Below, in pieces: positions 40,091-50,031 of a DNA stretch of 50,160 bases. Below the pieces are notes generated by a model, which worked only from the letters and a program-made list of their open reading frames with translations, was not told the DNA's origin and searched no databases. Each line of letters starts with the position of its first letter. The stretch's first letter is position 1. The stretch is from Paracoccaceae bacterium (GTDB lineage: Bacteria; Pseudomonadota; Alphaproteobacteria; Rhodobacterales; Rhodobacteraceae), in contig JAPYON010000001.1 in assembly GCA_029938175.1 (NCBI GenBank), positions 139,659-189,818 on the forward strand, in the 5' to 3' direction. A program made the translations under genes and the position numbers.

Positions 40091-41203
40091 CTATTTATTA
40101 GCCTCGGCAAAGCTGGCGTGGAATTGTTTGGGCAGAAAGACAGTCTCGCCAGCGATCATTGCGGCGATGGTTTCACCGCATTTGTGGGAGATGCCAAAGC
40201 CGATTTTGAAGCCGCCCGTGGCCATGTGTAGGCCTGCTGGCCCATCAATAGGACCGAGCATCGGGTCGGGTTTACGGGCTCGGGGGCGGACGTTCGCCCA
40301 TGTGTGCTTGACTTTTGACGCATGAAGGGCAGGGCAGATGGTTGCGGCGCGCTCGATTACTTGGTTGAGATGTTCATCTACGGAATATGGGTCGCCGTAG
40401 GTGTTTTCGCTGGTAGAACCGACCGAGATGTCGCCGTTTTCGTGGGGGATGATGTAGGTGTGGTCGCCGAAAATCATCGGTGCGTTCGCTGCATCGACCC
40501 CGCCGAGCACAGCAGATTGGCCTTTGACGCCCATCCCCGCGTTTCGACCCCAAAGGGATTCTAGGTAGGGAAAACAGGCGACGCCGGCGGCCATTACGAT
40601 TGCTTTTGCGCGGATCGTACCCGATGGCCCAGAGATTTCGTTGTGGTCTATTGTGGCCATTTCCCAGCCTTCCAGTATCTCGCAGCCTTTGAATTGCAGG
40701 GCTTTGGCGAGGGACAGGCAGGCGAGGCGGGGGTTGATACGAGCGGATAGGTTCTCGTGTATGATGCCGAACGGGGCTGCGTCTGGGGCGATCCAGCCGT
40801 TGAACTTGGTGGATTCCTCGACGTGCCAAAACGCCTCGCCGTCCCAAAGAGATTTGGCGTCCTCTGTGCGGATCTCGGCGTGTTCCAGCCCGCGTGCGTT
40901 GGTGATTGGAATTATGCGACCCAAGCGGCCGTAGCCAGAGGGGAGGCCGGATATTGCATCGATTTCGGCCCAGTGCGCCTCGGCGGTTAGTAGGGCGTCC
41001 AGTTGGAATTGTTTTTTTGGGCTCCAGTTTTCGGGCACATTTGGGGAAAGTGCACCCATAACTCCTCCGCTGGCCCCTGCGCCGATGGTGGTTTTTTCGA
41101 CGATGGTGACGGACATCCCGCGCTTAAGGCAGGACCATGCGACGGACAGGCCGAAGATGCCTGCACCGATTACCACTACGTCTGTGCCAAATCCCGTTGC
41201 CAT
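40091..41203 (-). CDS. FAD-dependent oxidoreductase (DAO family; MnmC C-domain/glycine oxidase-like)
   Basis: DVVVIGAGIFGLSVAWSCLKRGMSVTIVEKTTIGAGASGG; divergent from mnmD. Confidence 0.85.
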   Translation of the reverse strand: MATGFGTDVVVIGAGIFGLSVAWSCLKRGMSVTIVEKTTIGAGASGGVMGALSPNVPENWSPKKQFQLDALLTAEAHWAEIDAISGLPSGYGRLGRIIPITNARGLEHAEIRTEDAKSLWDGEAFWHVEESTKFNGWIAPDAAPFGIIHENLSARINPRLACLSLAKALQFKGCEILEGWEMATIDHNEISGPSGTIRAKAIVMAAGVACFPYLESLWGRNAGMGVKGQSAVLGGVDAANAPMIFGDHTYIIPHENGDISVGSTSENTYGDPYSVDEHLNQVIERAATICPALHASKVKHTWANVRPRARKPDPMLGPIDGPAGLHMATGGFKIGFGISHKCGETIAAMIAGETVFLPKQFHASFAEANK

Positions 41204-41247
41204 GCCCGCGCCTTTTGCCCATTGTCGAATTTAGAACGGGGTAAAGC

Positions 41248-41913
41248 ATGAATTCGGACAAAGCGCAAAAGGCAGATTTGGTATGGCGCGACGGTGCGCC
41301 GGTTTCCGCACGTTTTGACGATCCGTATTATTCTATGAATGACGGTTTAGCCGAAGCGCGGCATGTGTTTTTGGACGGTAACAATCTGCCAGAACAATTT
41401 TGCGAAGGTTTTCATATTGCGGAGTTGGGTTTCGGGTCTGGGCTAAACCTGCTGGCGACGTGGGAAATGTGGGAGCAGACAGGTATGACTTCGCCCTTAC
41501 GGTTTACCAGTTTCGAGGCGTACCCGATGGATATGGGCGAAATGGCCAAGGCTTTGGCAGTTTGGCCGGAATTGGCGGAGTATGCGGAGCGCCTGCTGGC
41601 GGGTGGCTTGCAGATGCGAGCGGATACGTTGGAGCTGAATGTGATTACCGGTGATGCACGGGCGACTTTGCCAAAGTGGAAAGGCAAGGCAGATGCGTGG
41701 TTTCTTGATGGATTTAGTCCCGCAAAGAACCCTGAATTGTGGTCGCCGGAGATCATACAATCGGTTGCCGCGCACACCGCACCAAGCGGGACTTTTGCGA
41801 CCTATACTGCCGCTGGCCATGTCCGTCGTGCATTGATACATGCAGGGTTCAATGTCATGCGGCCCAAGGGCCACGGGAGCAAACGTCACATGAGCGCCGG
41901 AGTTTTAATGTGA
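41248..41913 (+). CDS. mnmD: tRNA (5-methylaminomethyl-2-thiouridine) methyltransferase MnmD
   Basis: WRDGAPVSARFDDPYYSMNDGLAEARHVFLDGNNLPEQ, LGFGSGLNLLATWEMW, AWFLDGFSPAKNPELWSPEI. Confidence 0.9.
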   Translation: MNSDKAQKADLVWRDGAPVSARFDDPYYSMNDGLAEARHVFLDGNNLPEQFCEGFHIAELGFGSGLNLLATWEMWEQTGMTSPLRFTSFEAYPMDMGEMAKALAVWPELAEYAERLLAGGLQMRADTLELNVITGDARATLPKWKGKADAWFLDGFSPAKNPELWSPEIIQSVAAHTAPSGTFATYTAAGHVRRALIHAGFNVMRPKGHGSKRHMSAGVLM

Positions 41914-42003
41914 ATAATGCCCGACAAGGTATTTGATTGAGTAACCTTGCCCCCTAGTGCCCCACGCGCTAAGACGGGCGCGAATTTAATGGGAATACCT
42001 TAA

Positions 42004-43257
42004 ATGTCTTTACTGGTTATGAAATTTGGTGGCACCTCGGTTGGTGATGTGGATAAGATCCGCAACGTCGCGCACAAGGTGCAACGCGAGGTCAATAACG
42101 GTTACCGTGTGATCGTTGTTCTGTCTGCGATGTCTGGTAAAACCAACGAGCTGGTTGGTTTGGTGCGCGGTGCGGCTGGCGGACCAGAGGCGGAAACGCC
42201 GGGGTTTTACGATGCGCGTGAATATGATGCGATCGTATCTTCGGGCGAACAGGTAACATCCGGAATTCTGTCTATTGTGTTACAAGAAATGGGCGTTCAG
42301 GCGCGTAGCTGGCAAGGGTGGCAGGTTCCAGTCAAGACGACTTCGACGCACGGCGCGGCGCGGATTGAGGAAATTCCCACAGATAACCTGAACACCAAGT
42401 TTGACGAAGGCATGGAGGTTGCTGTGATCGCGGGCTTTCAGGGCATTAGCGAAGAAAACCGGATTACGACACTTGGGCGTGGGGGGTCTGACACCACGGC
42501 GGTGGCCTTTGCGGCCGCGTTTAAAGCTGAGCGGTGTGATATATATACTGATGTGGATGGGATTTACACGACTGACCCACGCATCACGCAAAAAGCGCGT
42601 AAGCTGGAAAAGATTGCTTACGAAGAAATGTTGGAGCTGGCGTCACTGGGTGCCAAAGTGTTGCAGACTCGATCGGTCGAGCTAGCAATGCGTTACAAGG
42701 TGCGCCTTCAGGTGCTTAGCAGTTTTTCAGACGAGCCCGGAACGCTTGTTTGTGATGAGGAGGAAATCGTGGAAAAGAGTGCAGTAGCAGGTGTCGCTTC
42801 GGTGCGCGACGAAGCCAAGTTAACCCTTATCTCGGTGGCTGACAGGCCCGGAATTGCGGCAGCGATATTTGGACCGTTGGCGGACGCGGGCGTGAATGTC
42901 GATATGATCATTCAGAATATTTCCGAGGATGGACGCACGGATATGACGTTCTCGTGCCCTGTCGATCAGGTGGCGCTGGCCACCAAGGCAGTCGAAGACG
43001 CGCAAAAGGCGGGTGAGATTAACTATCACGCGCTGGATGCGGATACTGCTGTGGCCAAGGTTTCGATCATTGGAATTGGTATGCGTAGCCATGCCGGTAT
43101 CGCCCAGAAAATGTTCAAGGCGCTGTCTGACGACGGGATCAACATCAAGGTTATTACAACCTCGGAGATAAAAGTTTCCGTTCTGGTTGATCGGAAATAT
43201 ATGGAACTTGCTGTGCAATCCCTGCATGATGCCTTTGGTCTGGGTAACGCATCATAA
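42004..43257 (+). CDS. lysC: Aspartate kinase
   Basis: MSLLVMKFGGTSVGDVDKIRNVAHKV; GRGGSDTTAVAFAAAF; C-terminal ACT domains. Confidence 0.96.
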   Translation: MSLLVMKFGGTSVGDVDKIRNVAHKVQREVNNGYRVIVVLSAMSGKTNELVGLVRGAAGGPEAETPGFYDAREYDAIVSSGEQVTSGILSIVLQEMGVQARSWQGWQVPVKTTSTHGAARIEEIPTDNLNTKFDEGMEVAVIAGFQGISEENRITTLGRGGSDTTAVAFAAAFKAERCDIYTDVDGIYTTDPRITQKARKLEKIAYEEMLELASLGAKVLQTRSVELAMRYKVRLQVLSSFSDEPGTLVCDEEEIVEKSAVAGVASVRDEAKLTLISVADRPGIAAAIFGPLADAGVNVDMIIQNISEDGRTDMTFSCPVDQVALATKAVEDAQKAGEINYHALDADTAVAKVSIIGIGMRSHAGIAQKMFKALSDDGINIKVITTSEIKVSVLVDRKYMELAVQSLHDAFGLGNAS

Positions 43258-43269
43258 GGGGGGCAGTGT

Positions 43270-45528
43270 ATGCCCATAAAAAAAGGGGTTGAATCCCACG
43301 TTCTGCTGAAACGCCTGCGCGACGTCCTTGCCGAAGAAGGCGAGGGGCAGAAGCGGCTGAACAAGGTTACCCACCTTATTGCCAGCTCGATGGAAGCCGA
43401 GGTTTGCTCGATTTACCTGCGGCGCGATGAAAAAACACTGGAGCTGTGCGCCACCGAAGGGCTGAAACTTGAATCTGTCCATCAGACGCGATTACGCGTT
43501 GGGCAGGGGCTTGTCGGGCGGATTGCTGATGCTGCGTCCCCGTTCAAGACCGAAAATGCCCCGTCAGCGAAGGGCTTTCGATTCATGCCTGAAACCGGCG
43601 AGGAGGCGTATTCCTCGTTCCTTGGTGTGCCGATTCAGCGTGTTGGCGATGTTCTCGGGGTTCTTGTCGTGCAGAACAAGACTACGCGGGCTTACACGGA
43701 TGACGAGGTTTACGGTCTTGAGGTTGTGGCGATGGTTATCGCCGAGATGGCCGAGTTGGGCGTATTTACTGCCGAGGGCGAGCAGGCGATGGCCATGCCG
43801 CACCAGCGCCCATTCTTTGCCAAAGGTGTAGTGGGGCAGGATGGCGTGGCCGAAGGGCATGTCGTCCTACATGAGGCCCATATCGTCATTGCGAACCCGG
43901 TTGCGGACGACCCAGAGGTCGAGATGTATCGGCTGGAGACGGGATTTATCGAACTTCAAGCCGATATCGACGATATGCTTTCTGACAGAAATCTGGCGAT
44001 TAGTGGTGAGGGCCGCGAGGTGCTGGATGCCTATCGCATGTTTGCCCACGACAAAGGTTGGCGGGCGCGGATGGAGGATTCGATCCTGAGCGGTTTGGCC
44101 GCTGAGGTCGCCGTCGAGAAAGAACAATCCAACATCCGCACTCGGATGGAGCGGGTGACGGATAACTATCTTCGTGAACGCCTGCACGATCTTGATGACC
44201 TATCGAACCGTCTGCTGCGAATTCTGACGGGTCGCGAGACGAATAGCGAAGAGATGCCGCAGGACGCGATTCTTGTCGCACGGAACATCGGCCCTGCCGA
44301 ACTGCTTGATTATGGCAAGAAGCTGAAAGGCGTGGTGCTGGAGGAGGGCTCGGTCGGGTCACACGCAGTGATCGTGGCGCGGGCTTTGGCGATCCCGCTG
44401 GTTATCCAAGCGGCGAGGATAACGCGCGCAGCCTTAAGTGGCGACGAGATATTGCTGGATGGTGACGCTGGCGTCGCGCATTTGCGGCCCGAGGAAAGCG
44501 TTCGGGTGGCCTTCCATGAAAAAGTTGCCATGCGCGAAGAGGCGCAGGAGGAATACGCGGCGTTACGCGATCTTCCGGCGGAATCGACGGACGGGGCGTG
44601 TATTCGACTGGAAATGAATGCTGGGTTGATGAGCAATCTGCCATCGCTTGAAGGGTCGGGTGCCGAGGGCGTCGGTTTGTTCCGGACGGAGCTCCAGTTT
44701 CTGCTACGCTCCAGCTTTCCAAAACGTGGTGCGCTGGCTGACGCCTATTCAACAGTGATGGATGCCGCACAGGGATTGCCTGTAACGTTTCGGACGCTGG
44801 ATATCGGCTCGGATAAGGTGTTGCCCTATATGAAGCGGGTCGAGGAACCAAATCCTGCAATGGGTTGGCGTGGCATTCGGTTGGGACTGGATAGGCCCGG
44901 CCTGATGCGGATGCAATTCCAAACATTGATACGCGGGGCCAAAGGTCGGCCGCTGAAGATTATGTTTCCGATGGTGGCGCAATTTGACGAGTTTCGAGAG
45001 GCGCGGCAGCGGTTTCTGGACGAGCTCGAGCGCGAGAAGAAGCAGCGACATCTGGTGCCAAGCAAGATCGAGATCGGTGCAATGATGGAAACCCCTAGTC
45101 TGGCGTTTGCTCCTGCGCAGTTTTTCGAGTTGGCCGATTTCATTTCAATCGGAGGGAACGACTTAAAGCAGTTCTTCTTTGCCGCGGATCGGGAAAATGA
45201 ACGTGTGCGCCGCCGGTATGACACGCTGAACGTCAGCTTCTTGAATTTCATCGAGCAAATTGCGCAGAAATGTGACGCCTCAGGCACGCCTGTGTCGTTT
45301 TGCGGTGAAGATGCGGGGCGCCCGCTCGAAGCATTGGCATTCGCGGCGATGGGCCTGCGGACATTGTCAATGCGACCTGCCTCAATCGGGCCGATCAAGC
45401 GGTTAATACGGTTCGTGGATTTAAGCGCGGTCAAACGTGTGATTAACGAGGCGCGCGCATCCGGTTTGCAATCTGTGCGGCCAGCATTGGAGGCTTATAT
45501 GACTTCGATCGGGGGGCCGTATCGTTAG
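43270..45528 (+). CDS. ptsP: Phosphoenolpyruvate-protein phosphotransferase PtsP (GAF + enzyme I, nitrogen PTS)
   Basis: N-terminal GAF, LEEGSVGSHAVIVARALAIPLVIQ (phospho-His region), GVGLFRTELQFLLR, FISIGGNDLKQFFFAADREN. Confidence 0.93.
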   Translation: MPIKKGVESHVLLKRLRDVLAEEGEGQKRLNKVTHLIASSMEAEVCSIYLRRDEKTLELCATEGLKLESVHQTRLRVGQGLVGRIADAASPFKTENAPSAKGFRFMPETGEEAYSSFLGVPIQRVGDVLGVLVVQNKTTRAYTDDEVYGLEVVAMVIAEMAELGVFTAEGEQAMAMPHQRPFFAKGVVGQDGVAEGHVVLHEAHIVIANPVADDPEVEMYRLETGFIELQADIDDMLSDRNLAISGEGREVLDAYRMFAHDKGWRARMEDSILSGLAAEVAVEKEQSNIRTRMERVTDNYLRERLHDLDDLSNRLLRILTGRETNSEEMPQDAILVARNIGPAELLDYGKKLKGVVLEEGSVGSHAVIVARALAIPLVIQAARITRAALSGDEILLDGDAGVAHLRPEESVRVAFHEKVAMREEAQEEYAALRDLPAESTDGACIRLEMNAGLMSNLPSLEGSGAEGVGLFRTELQFLLRSSFPKRGALADAYSTVMDAAQGLPVTFRTLDIGSDKVLPYMKRVEEPNPAMGWRGIRLGLDRPGLMRMQFQTLIRGAKGRPLKIMFPMVAQFDEFREARQRFLDELEREKKQRHLVPSKIEIGAMMETPSLAFAPAQFFELADFISIGGNDLKQFFFAADRENERVRRRYDTLNVSFLNFIEQIAQKCDASGTPVSFCGEDAGRPLEALAFAAMGLRTLSMRPASIGPIKRLIRFVDLSAVKRVINEARASGLQSVRPALEAYMTSIGGPYR

Positions 45529-45544
45529 GCCTCGTCTGGTCATA

Positions 45545-46099
45545 ATGGTTAAGGAGCCGCGCGCGGGACAGGTGAAAACACGATTGGGTCGTGACATAGG
45601 AATGACCGGTGCCGCGTGGTGGTTTCGGCATCAAACAAGTGGGCTGATACGTGAACTGGGTGCCGACCCGCATTGGCAGTTGCGATTGTCGGTTTCACCT
45701 GCCCCAGCAGCGATGATAAGTCGTGCATGGCCATCAGAAATACCGCGGGATGCGCAGGTTTCCGGTGATCTGGGCGCGCGAATGCGGCATATTCTGAGGG
45801 CGACTCCTAGGGGGCCGGTGGTGCTGATCGGAAGCGATATTCCTGGGATCACCGCAATGATCATACGTGATGCATTCGACACACTAGCGCGGAATGACTG
45901 TGCTTTTGGTCCCGCCGAAGACGGTGGGTTTTGGCTGGTTGGGATGCGGCGGCTGCGCCCTCTGCCTGTGGGATTGTTCAAAGATGTTCGCTGGTCTTGC
46001 GCTGATACTTTGAAGGATACGCTTGCGACGTTGGGGGGTGCCTCGGTCGGGTTCGCCGCGACGCTTAGGGACGTGGACACGGTGGGCGACTTGCCGTAA
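45545..46099 (+). CDS. TIGR04282 / DUF2064 glycosyltransferase-like protein
   Basis: MVKEPRAGQVKTRLGRDIGMTGAAWWFR, GSDIPGITAMIIRDAFDTL, FGPAEDGGFWLVGMRR. Confidence 0.85.
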   Translation: MVKEPRAGQVKTRLGRDIGMTGAAWWFRHQTSGLIRELGADPHWQLRLSVSPAPAAMISRAWPSEIPRDAQVSGDLGARMRHILRATPRGPVVLIGSDIPGITAMIIRDAFDTLARNDCAFGPAEDGGFWLVGMRRLRPLPVGLFKDVRWSCADTLKDTLATLGGASVGFAATLRDVDTVGDLP

Positions 46100-46127
46100 C
46101 TAACGCCCCAAACGATAGGAGATTCCC

Positions 46128-46532
46128 ATGATTGGACGCTTGAACCATGTAGCCATCGCAGTGCCGGACCTTGACGCCGGCATCGCGCTTTACCGTGACA
46201 CGTTGGGCGCAAAAGTGAACGCGCCGCAGGACGAGCCGGACCACGGGGTGACTGTGGTGTTTATCGATCTTCCGAACGCCAAGATCGAACTTCTGCACCC
46301 GCTTGGTGATGACAGTCCGATAGCAGAATTTCTGGCAAAGAACCCATCGGGGGGCATCCACCACATTTGCTATGAAGTCGAGGATATTCTGGCCGCGCGT
46401 GACAAGCTGCAGGCGACTGGCGCGCGGGTTCTGGGCGGTGGAGGGCTGAAAATTGGCGCCCACGGAAAGCCGGTGCTATTCTTGCACCCCAAAGATTTCA
46501 CAGGAACATTGATAGAGTTGGAGCAAATATAA
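46128..46532 (+). CDS. mce: Methylmalonyl-CoA epimerase
   Basis: IGRLNHVAIAVPDLDAGIALYRDTLGA..., GGIHHICYEVEDI, PKDFTGTLIELEQ. Confidence 0.93.
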   Translation: MIGRLNHVAIAVPDLDAGIALYRDTLGAKVNAPQDEPDHGVTVVFIDLPNAKIELLHPLGDDSPIAEFLAKNPSGGIHHICYEVEDILAARDKLQATGARVLGGGGLKIGAHGKPVLFLHPKDFTGTLIELEQI

Positions 46533-46810
46533 TGGCCATCACATCTGCATTGGTTCTATTCGCCGTTATCTGGTTCATGCTATTGCTTATCGCCCTGCCG
46601 ATGCGCATGAAAAGTCAGGAAGAGGCAGGAGAGATCGTGCCCGGCACCCCCGCTTCGGCACCCGTTGACCCGAAAATTGGTAAGAAAATGATGTGGGTGA
46701 CTGTCGTTACGTTCGTCCTATGGGTACCGTTAGTGGCGTTCATCGTGTCGGGTGTTTTGTCGATTCACGACATTGATTTCTATAGCCGCATGGGGCCGGG
46801 GCGCGAGTAA
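46532..46810 (+). CDS. DUF1467 family membrane protein
   Basis: MAITSALVLFAVIWFMLLLIALPMRMKSQEEAGEIVPGTPASAP; ATAATG overlap with mce. Confidence 0.88.
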   Translation: MAITSALVLFAVIWFMLLLIALPMRMKSQEEAGEIVPGTPASAPVDPKIGKKMMWVTVVTFVLWVPLVAFIVSGVLSIHDIDFYSRMGPGRE

Positions 46811-46982
46811 ATCTGGCTCGAGTTTGTGAAATAGAAGCGAATTTCGTATAATCCGGACTGTAAATGGTATTTTAGTTCTAAGGTTTATTCTGTGTATATT
46901 TAGTTTGAGCACGGTTGGCGTTATTGCTGGCTCTGACGGTAAGGAATACTCAATCACAATCGACTAATTTTCCGAGAGGCAA

Positions 46983-47711
46983 TCACATCAAATCCTCAAC
47001 AAGCCGAGAAAGTTCATGCTCGGCTTGTTTCAGTTTTACCTTATCTGTTCCCCTCACCACGATATTACTACCAAATACCCCGTTTTTGATGAACGGGTAA
47101 GAACCGAACGACAGTTTGGGGTCTGCCTTGGCAAGTTCGCCAAGGCGTGCGGCGATCTCGCCTTCGGGGGCTTCGATGCGAACGGTAATGGATAATAGCG
47201 GCTCGCCGCCTGTAAGGGTCGGCAGGACGCTCTCGACCATTGCTTTGAACACTGCCGGAACCCCCGCCAACACATGCACATTTTCCAACCGAAAACCCGG
47301 AGCCTTCGAGACAGGGTTGTCGATCAAATCCGCCCCGTCGGGGATGCGGGCCATGCGGAGGCGGGCCTCGTTTAGCTCGACTTCTGGGTTCTTAAAGTTG
47401 GTGGCGAGGATTACGCGGGCGTCGTCGCGAACGCTAATACCAACACCGAAAGCTTCGGCTATGCAGTCGGCGGTTATGTCGTCGTGTGTCGGGCCGATGC
47501 CCCCGCTAGTGAAGACGTATTCGAAACGCGCGCGCAAGGCGTTTACGGCGGATATTATATCGGATGGCTCATCATCCACCACGCGGACTTCGCGCAGGCC
47601 TATGCCGATCTCGGTTAACTTAACGGCGAGGTGGTTGCTGTTGGTATCTTGGGTGCGACCTGACAGGATTTCGTCACCGATAACCAGCATTGCGGCGGTA
47701 GGGTTTGGCAT
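46983..47711 (-). CDS. CinA N-terminal-domain / competence-damage (molybdopterin-binding) family protein
   Basis: AAMLVIGDEILSGRTQDTNSNHLAVKLTEIG, FTSGGIGPTHDDITADCIAEAF. Confidence 0.9.
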   Translation of the reverse strand: MPNPTAAMLVIGDEILSGRTQDTNSNHLAVKLTEIGIGLREVRVVDDEPSDIISAVNALRARFEYVFTSGGIGPTHDDITADCIAEAFGVGISVRDDARVILATNFKNPEVELNEARLRMARIPDGADLIDNPVSKAPGFRLENVHVLAGVPAVFKAMVESVLPTLTGGEPLLSITVRIEAPEGEIAARLGELAKADPKLSFGSYPFIKNGVFGSNIVVRGTDKVKLKQAEHELSRLVEDLM

Positions 47712-47742
47712 TTATGGTTCCTCGTTCCAGAAAGAGGCCCGT

Positions 47743-48444
47743 ATGGATTTCCAGACCCCGCTTATTCGCGCAACGTTGATTAGACGATACAAGCGCTTCC
47801 TTGCTGACGTAAAGCTTGAAGATGGCCGCGAAGTGACGGCACATGTGGCCAACCCCGGTTCGATGCTGGGGATGAAGGACGAGGGGACGACTGTTTGGCT
47901 GGAACCGAATGATGACCCAAAACGCAAGTTAAAGTACAGCTGGAAGCTTGCCGAAGTTGACGGCGCGACAATCGTTGTGGACACGGCGATGGCAAATGTG
48001 GTTGTGGCTGAGGCGTTGCGGACGCATTCGTTCGGACCGTTGGCGGCGTATACGTCTGCTCGGGCCGAGGTGCAATACGGCGAAAATAGTCGCATAGATT
48101 TTCTATTGCAGGAAGATGGCTTGCCGGATTGTTACGTCGAGGTGAAAAGCGTGACACTGAGTCGGACGGATGGCGTGGCCGAGTTCCCCGATTCCGTCAC
48201 CAAACGCGGGGCGAAACATTTACGCGAGCTGTCTGCGATGGTCGAACAGGGGTATCGCGCCGTGACGCTATATCTGTTACAGCGGGACGACTGTAAGCAA
48301 TTCGCGTTGGCGGCGGATATCGACCCAACCTACGCCGCCGAAGTTGCAGTAGCGCGCAAGGCGGGTGTTGAGATGCTTTTTTACACCACGAAACCCACGC
48401 CGCGTGGCGTTAACCTTGTGGAAGAACTTTCAATCTATATGTGA
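47743..48444 (+). CDS. sfsA: SfsA sugar fermentation stimulation protein (DNA/RNA nuclease family)
   Basis: MDFQTPLIRATLIRRYKRFLADVKLEDGREVTAHVANPGSM; the long ORF from 47116 over-extends into antisense of cinA. Confidence 0.93.
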   Translation: MDFQTPLIRATLIRRYKRFLADVKLEDGREVTAHVANPGSMLGMKDEGTTVWLEPNDDPKRKLKYSWKLAEVDGATIVVDTAMANVVVAEALRTHSFGPLAAYTSARAEVQYGENSRIDFLLQEDGLPDCYVEVKSVTLSRTDGVAEFPDSVTKRGAKHLRELSAMVEQGYRAVTLYLLQRDDCKQFALAADIDPTYAAEVAVARKAGVEMLFYTTKPTPRGVNLVEELSIYM

Positions 48445-48468
48445 GTCACCTATATGGGTGACTCACAT
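48439..48468. repeat. Perfect 12-bp inverted repeat spanning the sfsA stop codon
   Basis: ATGTGAGTCACC-TATATG-GGTGACTCACAT. Confidence 0.85.
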
Positions 48469-48484
48469 TAACAGGAGACCAGTC

Positions 48485-49300
48485 ATGAGAGGTCAAACCC
48501 CGGGGCGTCTGACTAAAGATGGAGTTACCCTTCACGACGTTTCCGATTTCGACGGAATGCGCGCGTCTTGCCAGTTGGCGGCGCGGACGCTGGATATAAT
48601 TTCGGATCATGTGCAAATCGGTGTTTCTACTTTGGAATTGGACACTCTGATCCACGAATATATTGAGGCAAACGGGGCGACTTCGGCGACGGTCGGATAT
48701 CGCGGGTATCAGCATGCCTCATGTATTTCATTGAACCATGTGGTCTGTCACGGCATTCCGTCGGACAAACGATTGAAGGACGGGGATATCCTGAATATCG
48801 ACGTGACTTGCATTCTGGACGGATGGTTCGGTGACACCAGCCGCATGTATAAAGCCGGCAAGCTGGCGCGGCGATCGGAACGCTTGATAGATGTGACGCA
48901 TGAATCGCTATTTAAGGGGATTGAGCAGGTTAAGCCGGGGAATACCTTTGGTGATATTGGTGCGGCGATCCAGCGATATGTGGAAAAGCAGCGGATGTCT
49001 GTGGTGCGAGATTTCTGCGGACATGGGTTGGGGCGCGTATTCCATTCGGCGCCGAACGTTCTGCACTATGGGCGCTGGGGGACGGGCCCCGTGCTGGAGC
49101 CGGGAATGTTTTTTACGATCGAACCTATGATTAATTTGGGGCGGCCTGACACCAAAGTGTTGGCGGATGACTGGACAGCGGTGACGCGGGACCGCTCGCT
49201 TTCGGCGCAGTTTGAACATTCGATTGGGGTGACCGAAGACGGCTGCGAGATATTCACACTGTCACCGGAAAATAAATTCCATCCAACGTGGATCGATTAA
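48485..49300 (+). CDS. map: Type I methionine aminopeptidase
   Basis: ISLNHVVCHGIPSDKRLKDGDILNIDVTCILDGWFGDTSRMY, FCGHGLGRVFHSAPNVLHYG; start at ATG 48485 after AGGAGA. Confidence 0.95.
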   Translation: MRGQTPGRLTKDGVTLHDVSDFDGMRASCQLAARTLDIISDHVQIGVSTLELDTLIHEYIEANGATSATVGYRGYQHASCISLNHVVCHGIPSDKRLKDGDILNIDVTCILDGWFGDTSRMYKAGKLARRSERLIDVTHESLFKGIEQVKPGNTFGDIGAAIQRYVEKQRMSVVRDFCGHGLGRVFHSAPNVLHYGRWGTGPVLEPGMFFTIEPMINLGRPDTKVLADDWTAVTRDRSLSAQFEHSIGVTEDGCEIFTLSPENKFHPTWID

Positions 49301-49334
49301 CTTAACGTTAACCATACGCTATCATTAGGGCAGC

Positions 49335-49617
49335 ATGAGTAACGAGTATCATAGTTCTTTTGCAGAGGCCCCAGTTTCGGAATTGTTACCAGACTTCGAA
49401 ACTGGGGCGCTGTTTACTCAAAGCGACCTTCCACATTTCACTAATCACAGGCAGCGCTTGCGTAACTGGTTCATGACGGCGGGCAGAACTTCTTTAGCGG
49501 ATTACGAGTTGTTGGAACTGCTGTTATTCCGCGCAATCCCAAGATGGGATGTAAAACCGATGGCAAAGGTTTCTGGCCGAATTCGGGGGCTTTAACCGCG
49601 TGATTTCGGCCCCGGCT
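49335..49617 (+). pseudogene. radC: radC 5' remnant, frameshifted and truncated
   Basis: [41 protein letters not shown] then in another frame [15 protein letters not shown]; the catalytic JAB/MPN domain is absent. Confidence 0.8.
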
Positions 49618-49757
49618 TCACCACGATCTGCAAATGCCTGACGCCAACGGTAGAAGCTGGATCGGCCAATCTCAAAATATCGGCAGGTCTTGGCTACATG
49701 CCCAGTCTCTTCAGCGTGTCGCAGTATCCTAAATTTGCGCTGTATATTGCGTTGATC
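49605..49757 (-). mobile_element. N-terminal fragment of a transposase (IS481-like HTH region) fused to truncated radC
   Basis: Reverse-strand translation DQRNIQRKFRILRHAEETGHVAKTCRYFEIGRSSFYRWRQAFADRGEAG; no DDE domain present. Confidence 0.6.
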
Positions 49758-50031
49758 CTAGTTCATGAACATTTCCTTCTTCCCAAAGCTGGGAGGTTAA
49801 TGGAAATGTCCCGCGAGTAACGACATATCTACAGTGTGATTAGTGCAACACACCCCAACATTTACGAATGCTGCCTGAAAAATCCGCCACATGTAGCTGT
49901 CTCACCACCCAGCAAAACACTCAATGCGTGTGTGCTTCTAGCAATAATCAACTGCGAGCGGGTCATCCTTAGGCTCTACTCGTAACTATATGAAATTCAA
50001 ATGTGAATCATACGAGTGGTTATACGCAATT

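Noticed and set aside
47116-47742. N-terminal extension of the sfsA ORF
   Set aside because: Lies antisense to the cinA-like gene; the natural SfsA start is ATG 47743.
49801-50031. Possible short reverse ORF (MTRSQLIIARSTHALSVLLGGETATCGGFFRQHS)
   Set aside because: Only 34 codons, no recognisable homology; left as intergenic/IS-flanking sequence.
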